From assembly GCA_034429715.1 (NCBI GenBank), contig DAOUFR010000040.1, positions 1 to 43,153 of the forward strand: DNA of 43,153 nt, given 5' to 3'. This stretch comes from CAIMUM01 sp034429715. Lineage in GTDB: Bacteria > Chloroflexota > Dehalococcoidia > GIF9 > UBA5629. The notes below the pieces were generated by a model. The model searched no databases, was not told the origin of the DNA, and was given only the letters and a program-made list of their open reading frames with translations. Below, one piece after another: positions 18,023-26,922 of the stretch (positions are counted from its first letter, which is position 1; the number at the start of each line of letters is the position of its first letter). The position numbers were made by a program, and so were the translations under genes.

Positions 18023-19119
18023 CCGACAGATTGTGCAACGATTTAGGCAATGCCAGGGTGCTGGTAGTTGGCGGGGCGGGTTTTGTGGGAAGCAACCTTG
18101 TAAAATTGTTACTGAACACAGCACCGAAGGTTTCTGTGACGGTGATCGATAATCTGCTTTCAGCGGAGCGGGCGAATTTGCCTGATGATCCGCGTGTTTG
18201 CTTTATCGAAGGCTCCATAGCTGATGAAGCAATACTATCCCGGTTAGAAGATGAGTTCGATTTCATATTTCACATGGCCACATACCATGGCAACCAGAAC
18301 TCGATCGCTAATCCGCTGGCTGATCATGAAAACAATACAATTACGACACTCAAGTTGTACGATAAGGTGAAAAGCTTCAGTAAAGTTAAGAAGATAGTTT
18401 ACGCTTCGGCGGGATGCTCTGTGGCAAAGAAGACCAGCGGACACGCTGTAGCTACCACAGAGAAGAGTCCAATCGAGATAAACCAGGATAGCCCGTATTC
18501 GATCTCTAAAATCATCGGGGAGTTCTATTCAGTCTATTATTATAAACAGCATGGTATGCCGACTGTACGCGCCAGGTTTCAAAATGTATATGGTCCGGGA
18601 GAGATATTGGGTGCGGGGAAATGGCGCGGCACACCGGCAACAGTATGGCGCAATGTTATTCCCATCTTTATATATAAAGCTTTAAAGGGAGAAGCGCTTC
18701 CTCTGGAAAACGCAGGTGTGGATAGCAGGGATTTCATTTTTGTCGAAGATATATGTCGAGGTTTAATTGCCTGTGCGATAAAAGGCAAGCCCGGTGACGT
18801 CTATAACCTTGCCAGTGGCACGGAAACTACTATATCGGAACTGGCTTATATGATTAACGATCTAACCGACAACCAGTCAGGTTTTACCCATCTGCCTAAA
18901 AGGTCATGGGATTCTTCAGGGAGGCGCTTTGGCAGCACCATTAAATCTGAGAGGGTGCTTGGTTTTAGAGCTGCTACCGTCCTGAAGAACGGCTTAATAG
19001 CAACTATTATTTGGACAAGAGATAACATGGAACTAATCGACTCCACTATCGCCAGGCACAAGAATAAAATGCGTACTTATACTGCACCAGGGTCGAACAA
19101 AGCTGTTGCTCGTCACTGA
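18019..19119 (+). CDS. NAD-dependent sugar-nucleotide epimerase/dehydratase (extended SDR), second
   Basis: This 366-aa extended SDR starts with a GTG at 18019 that overlaps the preceding epimerase stop. The nucleotide-binding motif VVGGAGFVGSN lies near residues 15-25, the catalytic region includes YASAGCS and PYSISK (Y160, K164), and RFQNVYGPGE is the usual substrate-binding segment. It has a longer middle region than its neighbour (GAGKWRGTPATVWRNVIPIF), seen in GDP/UDP-sugar epimerases of polysaccharide loci. It probably makes a rare sugar-nucleotide for the glycan. Product not assignable. The two SDRs clearly differ and are not recent duplicates. Confidence 0.83.
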   Translation: MTDRLCNDLGNARVLVVGGAGFVGSNLVKLLLNTAPKVSVTVIDNLLSAERANLPDDPRVCFIEGSIADEAILSRLEDEFDFIFHMATYHGNQNSIANPLADHENNTITTLKLYDKVKSFSKVKKIVYASAGCSVAKKTSGHAVATTEKSPIEINQDSPYSISKIIGEFYSVYYYKQHGMPTVRARFQNVYGPGEILGAGKWRGTPATVWRNVIPIFIYKALKGEALPLENAGVDSRDFIFVEDICRGLIACAIKGKPGDVYNLASGTETTISELAYMINDLTDNQSGFTHLPKRSWDSSGRRFGSTIKSERVLGFRAATVLKNGLIATIIWTRDNMELIDSTIARHKNKMRTYTAPGSNKAVARH

Positions 19120-19198
19120 CCAGACTGGATCAAAGCTTGATACTATGGATAAGGCATGTATTTTTTGAGAGTTTAACTTCAACCAATTCATAGACAGT

Positions 19199-21229
19199 AT
19201 GTGTGGCATAACTGGAATTTATAATATTGACGGGCAAATAGTCAGCAGCGTCACTCTGCAGAGGGCGACTCAGGTCCTTGAGCACCGCGGGCCGGATGAC
19301 GAGGGTTACGTATTTATCCAAACTGCTGACGGCGCATTTCTTACTGCCGGCGGTAAAGACACACCAGAAGCAGTGCTATCGAGCAAATATTTATATTCAC
19401 CCGAGCGGGAGATCCAATCCATTAATTCAGGAGCTGCAAACTTCAACCTGGCTTTCGGCTACAGACGGCTTTCCATCGTCGATCTCTCTCCGGCGGGCCA
19501 TCAGCCTATGTGCAACTCAAACGGCAGGCTCTGGATCGTCTATAACGGAGAGATATACAATCACTTTGAGTTGCGGGAGGAGCTTAAGAGCAGGGGGCGT
19601 ACCTTCGTCACCCAGAGCGACACAGAGGTTGTTCTGCAGGCTTACGAAGAGTGGGGCCATGATTGCCTGAGTAAATTCAATGGGATGTGGGCTTTCGCCC
19701 TCTGGGACAGCCGCAAGCGCGAGCTTTTTTGCAGCCGGGATAGATTCGGCGTCAAACCTTTTTACTATTATTGGAATAGTACCTCTTTCGTTTTTGCCTC
19801 GGAGATAAAGGCCCTCCTGCAAGTTCCTTTTATTAAAACCAGTCCTAACGACCCGGCTATTTACAGCTATCTGGTTCTTGGCCGAAGCGAGGGCAAGCAG
19901 GACACCTTCTTCTGCAATATCAAACAGCTTGAGCCCGGACATCAGATCACGTTAAGTGACAAAGGATTACAGGTAAATCGATATTACAGCCTGGCCTATT
20001 CCATAGAGCCGGGCAATTTCGACCAAAAGGCCCTGCTGGACTATGCTGACCGGTTCAATGAGATATTCAGGGATGCCGTAAGGATAAGGCTGCGCAGCGA
20101 TGTTCCCGTAGGTTCCTGCCTATCCGGAGGATTGGACTCATCGGCGATCGTGTGTACGATCAACGGTTTGCTTCAGAGCGACGGCTATAGCCGTAAAGTT
20201 ATCGGCGAGCGGCAGAAAACCCTGAGCGCCTGCTACAAGCTCGAGGCCTGTGATGAACGGCAGTTCATTCAGGAGATTATCAGGGCGACTGACGTTGATG
20301 CGCATTACGTTTTTCCTTCCGGCGACAGGTTCTGGCAGGAGATAGACGACCTGATCTGGCACCAGGAAGAGCCGTTCGGCTCAACCAGTATATACGCTCA
20401 GTGGAATGTGATGCGCCTGGCGAAAGAAAACCGCGTGCCGGTGCTGCTGGATGGCCAGGGCGCAGATGAAATGCTTGCCGGATACCATACCTATTTCAAT
20501 GCCTTCCTCGCGCAACTATTGTTTGCGGGGCGCCTGCGAGAGTATCGGCAGGAGTTCAATTCAATTCGCAGAATAACTCAGAATCCCGTATTCTCATCGC
20601 TCTCTTTTCTGCTGCCTTTGTATAACGCACTGCCGAACGGCGTGCGAGCCCGGTTGCTTACCGGCGTAATCAAGGGAAGCATACTGAACATACAGAATAC
20701 AGGCCTGATAAATAATGCTTTCCTGACAAAATACGGAGTGGAAGAAGGGTCAAAGGTGGAGACCAATCTACAGACGGCTCTCTGGAAAAGCGAGACGGAA
20801 TACGGCCTCAAAGAATTGCTCAGGTACGAGGATAAGAACTCCATGGCGTTCTCGGTGGAAACACGAACACCCTTTATAGATTACCGGTTGGTGGAGTTAG
20901 TTTTTTCCCTGCCGGCCTGCTATAAAATCCACGACGGCTGGACCAAGTACCTTCTCAGGATCAGCACGGAGGGGCTTTTGCCCGAGAAGATCAGGTGGCG
21001 CAGTGACAAACTGGGATTTCCCACTCCCGAGGCCGCCTGGATGAGGCAGAACCGGGACAACATCAGGGAGGTATTTGCCGGCAAAGATTTCAAGGCATCT
21101 TGTTATCTGAATAATAGAAAAATACTGGATAATCTGGATAAACAGCTCGATAAAGGAAGGGCCGCTGAACTTTCAGCACTCTGGAAACCGCTGAACCTTG
21201 AGCTCTGGTTAAGGAAGATGTTCCCCTGA
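19199..21229 (+). CDS. asnB: Asparagine synthase-type glutamine amidotransferase (AsnB-like), second copy
   Basis: This 676-aa protein has the same architecture as the copy at 14852. MCGITGIYN at the start gives the class II amidase Cys2, then FGYRRLSIVDLSPAGHQPM, NGEIYNHFELREEL, DRFGVKPFYYY and the ATP-binding SGGLDSS (309-315), with DGQGADEMLAGY and KNSMAFSVETRTPFIDYR near the C-terminus. An insertion near residues 40-80 (FIQTADGAFLTAGGKD and onward) distinguishes it. It is visibly different from the first copy, so the two may amidate different sugar acids or act as donor/acceptor variants. Its position between epimerases and a glycosyltransferase supports a glycan role over general asparagine synthesis. 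Confidence 0.87.
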   Translation: MCGITGIYNIDGQIVSSVTLQRATQVLEHRGPDDEGYVFIQTADGAFLTAGGKDTPEAVLSSKYLYSPEREIQSINSGAANFNLAFGYRRLSIVDLSPAGHQPMCNSNGRLWIVYNGEIYNHFELREELKSRGRTFVTQSDTEVVLQAYEEWGHDCLSKFNGMWAFALWDSRKRELFCSRDRFGVKPFYYYWNSTSFVFASEIKALLQVPFIKTSPNDPAIYSYLVLGRSEGKQDTFFCNIKQLEPGHQITLSDKGLQVNRYYSLAYSIEPGNFDQKALLDYADRFNEIFRDAVRIRLRSDVPVGSCLSGGLDSSAIVCTINGLLQSDGYSRKVIGERQKTLSACYKLEACDERQFIQEIIRATDVDAHYVFPSGDRFWQEIDDLIWHQEEPFGSTSIYAQWNVMRLAKENRVPVLLDGQGADEMLAGYHTYFNAFLAQLLFAGRLREYRQEFNSIRRITQNPVFSSLSFLLPLYNALPNGVRARLLTGVIKGSILNIQNTGLINNAFLTKYGVEEGSKVETNLQTALWKSETEYGLKELLRYEDKNSMAFSVETRTPFIDYRLVELVFSLPACYKIHDGWTKYLLRISTEGLLPEKIRWRSDKLGFPTPEAAWMRQNRDNIREVFAGKDFKASCYLNNRKILDNLDKQLDKGRAAELSALWKPLNLELWLRKMFP

Positions 21230-21268
21230 GGATGACTGCATCGATCAGCATTTAGTGGTTGAAATCAT

Positions 21269-22426
21269 ATGCACATATTAATGCTGGTATCCAGCACTGC
21301 TACCACAGACCCCCGGCTATATAACGAAGCCCGTGCGTTGAATGAAGCTGGGCATCGGGTGAGCGTTATTGCCTGGGACAGGTACGGACAGCTACCCCTC
21401 AGAGAGTCGCAAGAAGGAATCGATATTATTCGCCTCAGGATATCGCTGCCGCCACAGTGCGGGCTGGGCGTACCTCCCTGGCATGCATTTCACCTGCTGC
21501 TATGGCAGCAGCAGGCCTATCGGGAGGCGCTGTCTCTGCATAAAAAGGCCCCCTTCAATGCCGTTCATTGCCATTTCCTCGATAGTCTGGCGGCCGGGAT
21601 AAGACTCAAGCGGAAACTGGGCCTGCCTTTGATCTACGATGCCCGCGATATGTATGGCTATATGATGCAGTCGTCTTTCCCTCGCTGGATAGCGCGCGCG
21701 TTCGAATGGCTGGAGAAACGCTGGGTGGCAAAAGCGGATGTTATCATCGCGGTCAGCGAAATAATGCGGTCCTGTCTGCGGAAGATAACCAAAAGGCCGA
21801 TAGTAGTACTCATGAACTGTAAGCCGCTGCAGATCACCGAGTATCGACCGCCGGACAACGGCGGCATGTTCACCGTGCTGTATATCGGTACATTACATAA
21901 AGCGCGAGCGTTGCCGCAGCTTATCAGTGCCGTGAAAGATTTACAGGACGTATTTTGTATCATCGGGGGTATCGGCGAAACGGGTTACGTGGCATCGATC
22001 AGTCAAGCCTGCAGTGCAATTCCTAATATCTCGTTTGTGGGTCGAGTCCCTGTGGATAGGGTGTTGCCTATGTCGGCGGAAGCTGACGTTATCTTCTGCA
22101 TGTTCGATCCGGACAATCCCAATAACAGGATCGGCATGCCGAATAAAATTTTTGAATCCATGGCCTGCGGCAGGCCGATAATCTGCACGCGGGGGATATA
22201 CTCGGGCGAATTTACAGAAGCGGAAGGCATCGGTCTGGCCGTTGAATACAATGAGGAGGCTCTCCGGCAAGCCATGATCAAATTGCGGGATGATCCACAA
22301 TTGAGGGAGAGGATGGGTAGAAAGGCACTATCGGCAGCTTTATCTACCTATAATTGGGAGAGCGAGAAAAAGAAACTGCTGGAGCTTTACCGGGATATTC
22401 ATCGGTCCGGTATCAACAACACCTGA
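21269..22426 (+). CDS. GT4-type glycosyltransferase
   Basis: This 385-aa GT-B enzyme begins MHILMLVSSTATTDPRLYNEA, the usual GT4 opening, then has a PLIYDARDMYGYM acceptor-side segment. The C-terminal domain includes FTVLYIGTLHKARALPQLI and, where GT4 enzymes usually have E-x7-E, the sequence RIGMPNKIFESMACGRPIIC, which retains only the second glutamate region. The stop codon at 22426 runs 28 bases into the 3' end of the convergent DUF2206 gene, so the two transcription blocks meet and overlap here. Donor and acceptor are unknown. Confidence 0.85.
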   Translation: MHILMLVSSTATTDPRLYNEARALNEAGHRVSVIAWDRYGQLPLRESQEGIDIIRLRISLPPQCGLGVPPWHAFHLLLWQQQAYREALSLHKKAPFNAVHCHFLDSLAAGIRLKRKLGLPLIYDARDMYGYMMQSSFPRWIARAFEWLEKRWVAKADVIIAVSEIMRSCLRKITKRPIVVLMNCKPLQITEYRPPDNGGMFTVLYIGTLHKARALPQLISAVKDLQDVFCIIGGIGETGYVASISQACSAIPNISFVGRVPVDRVLPMSAEADVIFCMFDPDNPNNRIGMPNKIFESMACGRPIICTRGIYSGEFTEAEGIGLAVEYNEEALRQAMIKLRDDPQLRERMGRKALSAALSTYNWESEKKKLLELYRDIHRSGINNT

Positions 22427-24705
22427 GCGCTGCCGTTACTGTAGATCCTGTCGCCCTGCTCAATAGTTCGGTCGAATTCGGGTATATCTGCAAATGCGAC
22501 ATATTGCCTGAGGCCGGTTGAAACCGCAAAGGTTATCTCTCCCCTGCTGATATTGACGCTGTCTAAATACAGGTAACTGTTCATCTGCAGGTCAGCTGCA
22601 TCGTGCGTAAATTCCTGAATGGGGCCGGGGAATTCATAGAAGCGCAACAGATTGGCAGCATGCCGATCGGCATAGACGCCAGTTATGTTATCGGAGTTCC
22701 GGCTGACCCATTGCGCGGCTGCGCCATCCTTCGAATACAACGCGCCGGCAAGGTCGAGCCGGTAACTGCTCAGGGCTATTGAATAGGGAAGGTCCGCTTT
22801 ATCGGTCACGCTCTGGCCGGTTACTTCGTAAATGGCGCCGGACGTGAACAGGAAATAGGGGATCAGGACAGCCAGAGTTACAAATCTGAGGCCGCCCGCG
22901 CCACCGTTATACGTGCCCCCTCTAAATTTTCGACAGGCGGATACGGTCCACAGCCAGACTGCTTCGCCGCCCAGTATACAGAAAGGAGACAGCGTCATCA
23001 GCGCAATGTGATACAGCCTGGTTAAATTTAAATAGTCGGCGAAACGCGGCAATATCAAAGAGGCCAGAAGGAGGCAGGCGGCGGCCAGGCCCAAGGATAA
23101 AAATTCGGGCTTGAATCCGGATTTCCCCGGGCGTAAGAGGATTTTAATAAACCCGATAACCAGCAACAGCTGTGTTATATACTGTATGATCCTGAAGACC
23201 TTACCCGCGGGCGTTGCATCGGCGAAATCGAGTCCCAGGGCCGTCCGGATAAGTCCGTCGCGGTTGTTGAACTGAATCACATCCTGAGCAACGGACGCTG
23301 CTGATGGACCCGTTCCCGGTGCCGTATTCCATATTTGCGCGGTGATAGTCCGTATTTGCTCGATCAATATGTTGCCGAATGAGCCGGCCATCAGTCCCGA
23401 ACCTGTAAGGCTGTACCAGGCCGCTCCGGCGATTAAGAAGACGGATATCAATATGATGAGAGCTTTTAATCCGATCGATCCGTTTGGTGAAGAGACCGTT
23501 CCGGCATCACATGGTTGCTCCGGCACGCCTCTCATGCAGGATGACCTGATACTGAGAACCAGCATAACCAGCAGTACGAATACAAGAAATACGAAACCGA
23601 TCAGTCCCAGCGCGTAATGCGATACCACTATCGAAACGGCGAAGATGCACAGGAGAAACAGTCGTTGATACGGCTTCAGCTTTCTCTCCACCAGCAGCAG
23701 TATGATCAGGGCCAGAAAAAGTTCGGCTATCTGCTGCCGGCAGAGGGCGGTCATCTCCAGGGAGAACGTGGGCACGGAGACGAAGAAAAATACTGATAGA
23801 AAGGCTCTTTTAGCACCGATCTGCCGGCTGAAGGCCGAGTAAAGGCAGAGGGGGACCAGCGCGAAAATCAGGGGGTAAACCGCTTTAAAAAGCCAGTTGC
23901 CGTCTATACCCAGAAACAGCGAGTAGACCGGCGCCAGGATGGTTATACTCAGGCATGTGTTGACCATCTCGAATATGGATGCGTCCCAGAATCCGGCATC
24001 CATCGCCATGCGGTAGAACCTGTACTCGGTGAAAATATCGCTGCCGATGGGATGGGGTGATGTGAGCGTGGTCTGATAGAGCAGACAGAGGCCGATGGCG
24101 AATATGGCCAGTGGATAAAGTTCGGGATGGATGAATTTATCGAAGGCGGCAAGCACGACAAGCGCTGCAATGCCTGCCAGGACGACGATCAGCAGCATAT
24201 TATTCTGGAAGGTATCGGCCAGGGCCACGCCCAGCACTGTGAGAGCAACGAGCAGCAGGAGGGTTAGAACGGGTATCAGCGTTAATGATAGGGGAGGTGA
24301 CGCTGCCGGACCGGCTGTGAAATCCCTGTCGCGCACCCAGGCAATCATCATTAATATAAGTACCAGAAGCCCGATGGTGATTGTGATAGGCAGAGGCGAG
24401 AGCGGCTGCCGGACACCTGCCAGAGGCAATAGGAGGTCTATTAATGCGCCGCTGAACATGACGAAGGCGATGCTCAAGCCTGCCGAATATATCAGACTTT
24501 CTAAAGCGCTAATCCCGTGAATTTTCAGGATGCGCAGTATTAAAGAGCCGGGAATAATCGTGAGGAAGATGAAGCCGATGACCTGCCTCAGCGCCGGTAT
24601 ATCCAGGCCGGCGTACGCCAGGCCGATCAGCCCGGCTGTGGCCAGCAGCAGACTGGCGCATAGCGCCATCAGGTTCTTGAGCGGCCAGTCGTTGAGTTTA
24701 ATCAT
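22399..24705 (-). CDS. DUF2206-like multi-spanning membrane protein (GT-C-like)
   Basis: This 768-aa protein has more than a dozen hydrophobic helices and an extracytoplasmic C-terminal domain of about 130 residues. It opens with a DUF1616-type segment (FLTIIPGSLILRILKI) and then matches the pattern I associate with DUF2206 proteins: an acidic motif in GSDIFTEYRFYRMAMDAGFW, the CLSITILAPVYSLFLGI block and FKAVYPLIFALVPLCLYS. Such proteins occur mainly in archaea with surface glycans and look like GT-C transferases that use polyprenyl-phosphate sugars; that activity is inference. ATG 24705 is chosen over the adjacent TTG 24708, with AAAGG six bases upstream. It ends by overlapping the convergent GT4 gene by 28 bases. 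Confidence 0.68.
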   Translation of the reverse strand: MIKLNDWPLKNLMALCASLLLATAGLIGLAYAGLDIPALRQVIGFIFLTIIPGSLILRILKIHGISALESLIYSAGLSIAFVMFSGALIDLLLPLAGVRQPLSPLPITITIGLLVLILMMIAWVRDRDFTAGPAASPPLSLTLIPVLTLLLLVALTVLGVALADTFQNNMLLIVVLAGIAALVVLAAFDKFIHPELYPLAIFAIGLCLLYQTTLTSPHPIGSDIFTEYRFYRMAMDAGFWDASIFEMVNTCLSITILAPVYSLFLGIDGNWLFKAVYPLIFALVPLCLYSAFSRQIGAKRAFLSVFFFVSVPTFSLEMTALCRQQIAELFLALIILLLVERKLKPYQRLFLLCIFAVSIVVSHYALGLIGFVFLVFVLLVMLVLSIRSSCMRGVPEQPCDAGTVSSPNGSIGLKALIILISVFLIAGAAWYSLTGSGLMAGSFGNILIEQIRTITAQIWNTAPGTGPSAASVAQDVIQFNNRDGLIRTALGLDFADATPAGKVFRIIQYITQLLLVIGFIKILLRPGKSGFKPEFLSLGLAAACLLLASLILPRFADYLNLTRLYHIALMTLSPFCILGGEAVWLWTVSACRKFRGGTYNGGAGGLRFVTLAVLIPYFLFTSGAIYEVTGQSVTDKADLPYSIALSSYRLDLAGALYSKDGAAAQWVSRNSDNITGVYADRHAANLLRFYEFPGPIQEFTHDAADLQMNSYLYLDSVNISRGEITFAVSTGLRQYVAFADIPEFDRTIEQGDRIYSNGSAQVLLIPDR

Positions 24706-24726
24706 CAATTGCCTTTCAACTCTGCA

Positions 24727-25758
24727 CTATTTAAGAACGATCTTTTGCTTCATTAACAACCTGTCCGCTCCTATCTGGATGTAATAACAGATCACAAATA
24801 ATATCGGGAGCGCTATTATTCCGGCTATGTTGCGCTCAACAGGACCGGTTAAGTTTAAAACATGGTAGATGACGGAGTAATATGCATCGTGAAACAGGTA
24901 GACCGCGTACGAAGCTATAGCCCCGGCTGTTAGGATACGTCTAACTGAAAACGGCAGAGAGCCCAGCGTGAGTATCCAGTAAACAGCTGCGATAGTGGAG
25001 ACGATCAATAACATCCTGAACACGGTAATCAGGCCTACGTTAAACAGCAGCATCGGATCTATGCGGCTCAGGTCGCTTGGCATCAGCGGCCCGAAGATGA
25101 TGACGATGCAGATACATATGACTGAAATAATTGTTGAAGGTATCTTCCACTTAAGAAAATAGCTCGAGTCGAAGAACTGCAGACGTGCTGCCATTATACC
25201 CAGCACGAAAACGAAAAAGTATTCAAAAACCCTGCCGTCGAACAGGCCCGCAAATACTCTGATCAGCATGAGAAAAACGAAAATAGATATGCTTATCAGT
25301 AACATCGAAAATGTTTTCTTTGCGCGGGTGATAAGTGGAAACAACAAGTAGTATATCAGTATCGTTCCTATGAACCAGTAGGAGGAAATCTCAACCATAT
25401 ACCTGGGCACAAATACCGATTGCAGCCCGCACAAATAGGCGATAATCGTCCGCCAATCAAATAAATTATTTTCTAACAGCCAGCTGAGAAGAATGGTTAA
25501 AATCAGCGCCACCCAGTACAACGGATATATCCGCAAGGACCTCCTCTTGAAGTAGTCGATCGCGTTTTTCTTCGATACGGAGCTTTCATTTGCGACCAGC
25601 AGGTAGCCGGATACGAAGAAAAATATCCCCAGTCCCATGATGCCCAGGTAGCCCCGTACTGCATCCAGACTCTTGATGCTGAGAATGTGGCTGAGAACCA
25701 CCAGCAGGATTGCCAGAAAGCGCAAGAAATCAAATACGAACAGTCTTTTTGAAACCAT
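24727..25758 (-). CDS. Acyltransferase 3 family (OafA-like) membrane O-acyltransferase
   Basis: This 343-aa protein has about ten transmembrane helices and the family opening FDFLRFLAILLVVLSHI, containing the conserved Arg in the first helix and the catalytic-type His. GLGIFFFVSGYLL follows, and a basic RRSLRIYPLYWVAL loop is typical of Acyl_transf_3. Members O-acetylate or acylate sugars of surface polysaccharides, using acyl-CoA from the cytoplasm. It lies 21 nt before the DUF2206 gene in the same minus-strand block, so it most likely decorates the same glycan. The modified sugar is unknown. Confidence 0.88.
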   Translation of the reverse strand: MVSKRLFVFDFLRFLAILLVVLSHILSIKSLDAVRGYLGIMGLGIFFFVSGYLLVANESSVSKKNAIDYFKRRSLRIYPLYWVALILTILLSWLLENNLFDWRTIIAYLCGLQSVFVPRYMVEISSYWFIGTILIYYLLFPLITRAKKTFSMLLISISIFVFLMLIRVFAGLFDGRVFEYFFVFVLGIMAARLQFFDSSYFLKWKIPSTIISVICICIVIIFGPLMPSDLSRIDPMLLFNVGLITVFRMLLIVSTIAAVYWILTLGSLPFSVRRILTAGAIASYAVYLFHDAYYSVIYHVLNLTGPVERNIAGIIALPILFVICYYIQIGADRLLMKQKIVLK

Positions 25759-25813
25759 ACATGCCGCCCGCGGATATTAATATATAATGTTCCATCGCGA
25801 AATTTGATTGCTT

Positions 25814-26839
25814 CTAATAAGGCCCCGGATACCTGTGGCTGCCCAGCTGGCCCGCCACACGTTTTTCATCCGACGACCTGAAAAGGCCCACAACTTTATA
25901 TATCAGCGGCGTCAAAGCCGAGTCCATCACGATTTTAGCCAGCATGCCGCTGTGGAAGAGCAGGCTCGAGGCCCTGTCGATCAGGGTGCGCTCGATCTGA
26001 AATTGACGTCTGTACCTGCTCCAATCCGCATTCACCTCCATGTCCGTTAAAGCCAGCGGTCCCAGCCCCGCCTTCCCCGCCATAGCCAGGTGGCTGATGT
26101 GGCTCGGGGTAAAGCCCATGATCGTCGCTCCCAGAGCATCGGCCGCCACGGTATTGTCGGAGACCAGCAGCAGGTCGGTCCTGACCGCTTCCCCGTACAT
26201 GGGGCCGTGCTTGTCCAGCGAGTACAGGCCGTCGATGATTACAATGCGCGGCTTTAGCCTGTCTGCGATCAGCGCCAGCTTATGCGCCAGGTCCTGATGC
26301 AACAGGCATCTCATCGTATCCGGTACGCAGCCCCAGGAGTTTTTCAGGCTGAGCGTCACGGTGGTCATGGCATGCACCTTAAAAACCGGCACCGAGATGA
26401 AGCAGTCGATATCGTGCAGCAGCAGGTCGGGCAACTGCACCTGTACCTTCTTGCCCAGCACGGACGATTCGATGGTTGTCGAGGGCATTCCGGACAGGCT
26501 GACCGCTTCGGCGCCCTCCTCTTTGCAGATATCGTACATGCCGTGGCCTTCCAGAGCCTCTTCGGCGGTGAAGGCATGGTTGGCGCCGTCCGACTCACCC
26601 AGGATCACCCTGCCCGCCTTCCCCTTCAGCAGTTGCAGCAGGCTGCGCAGCAGTTCCGGAGAGGTGGTAACTCCCTCTATATGGCGGGGAAAGGTGAAAT
26701 TGGGCTTGATGAAAACAGTGGATTTGCTGTTGACGTAGCGGTCCCATTCTATATATTGCAGTCCGCGCTGCAGCGATGCTTTAACGTCGCTGTCGGCGCG
26801 TTCCAGGAAGACGCGGCATTTAGCCTTATTTTCATTCAT
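25814..26839 (-). CDS. DUF362 domain-containing protein
   Basis: This 341-aa protein has the DUF362 pattern: STVFIKPNFTFPRHIEGVTT near residues 40-60, VILGESDGANHAFTAEEAL, VKDSWGC-like FSLKNSWGCVPDT (here LSLKNSWGCVPDT), and ADALGATIMGF near the C-terminus. DUF362 proteins are often iron-sulphur proteins of unknown reaction. This one has only scattered cysteines and no C-terminal ferredoxin-like cluster motif. It sits between a CgeB-like glycosyltransferase and an acyltransferase in one minus-strand block. A glycan role is contextual only. No clear ribosome site precedes the ATG at 26839. Confidence 0.8.
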   Translation of the reverse strand: MNENKAKCRVFLERADSDVKASLQRGLQYIEWDRYVNSKSTVFIKPNFTFPRHIEGVTTSPELLRSLLQLLKGKAGRVILGESDGANHAFTAEEALEGHGMYDICKEEGAEAVSLSGMPSTTIESSVLGKKVQVQLPDLLLHDIDCFISVPVFKVHAMTTVTLSLKNSWGCVPDTMRCLLHQDLAHKLALIADRLKPRIVIIDGLYSLDKHGPMYGEAVRTDLLLVSDNTVAADALGATIMGFTPSHISHLAMAGKAGLGPLALTDMEVNADWSRYRRQFQIERTLIDRASSLLFHSGMLAKIVMDSALTPLIYKVVGLFRSSDEKRVAGQLGSHRYPGPY

Positions 26840-26922
26840 TATAGATAGCTGTTCTGCAGTCTATATTAGTGCAATTAGATGACAAATGCGACCTCCCTGC
26901 TCGCCAGCGGGGATCGCCGAGT

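Noticed and set aside
24131..24520. Plus-strand open frames within the DUF2206-like, GlmS and DUF362 genes
   Set aside because: They are antisense readings of well-supported genes on the other strand, with skewed composition.
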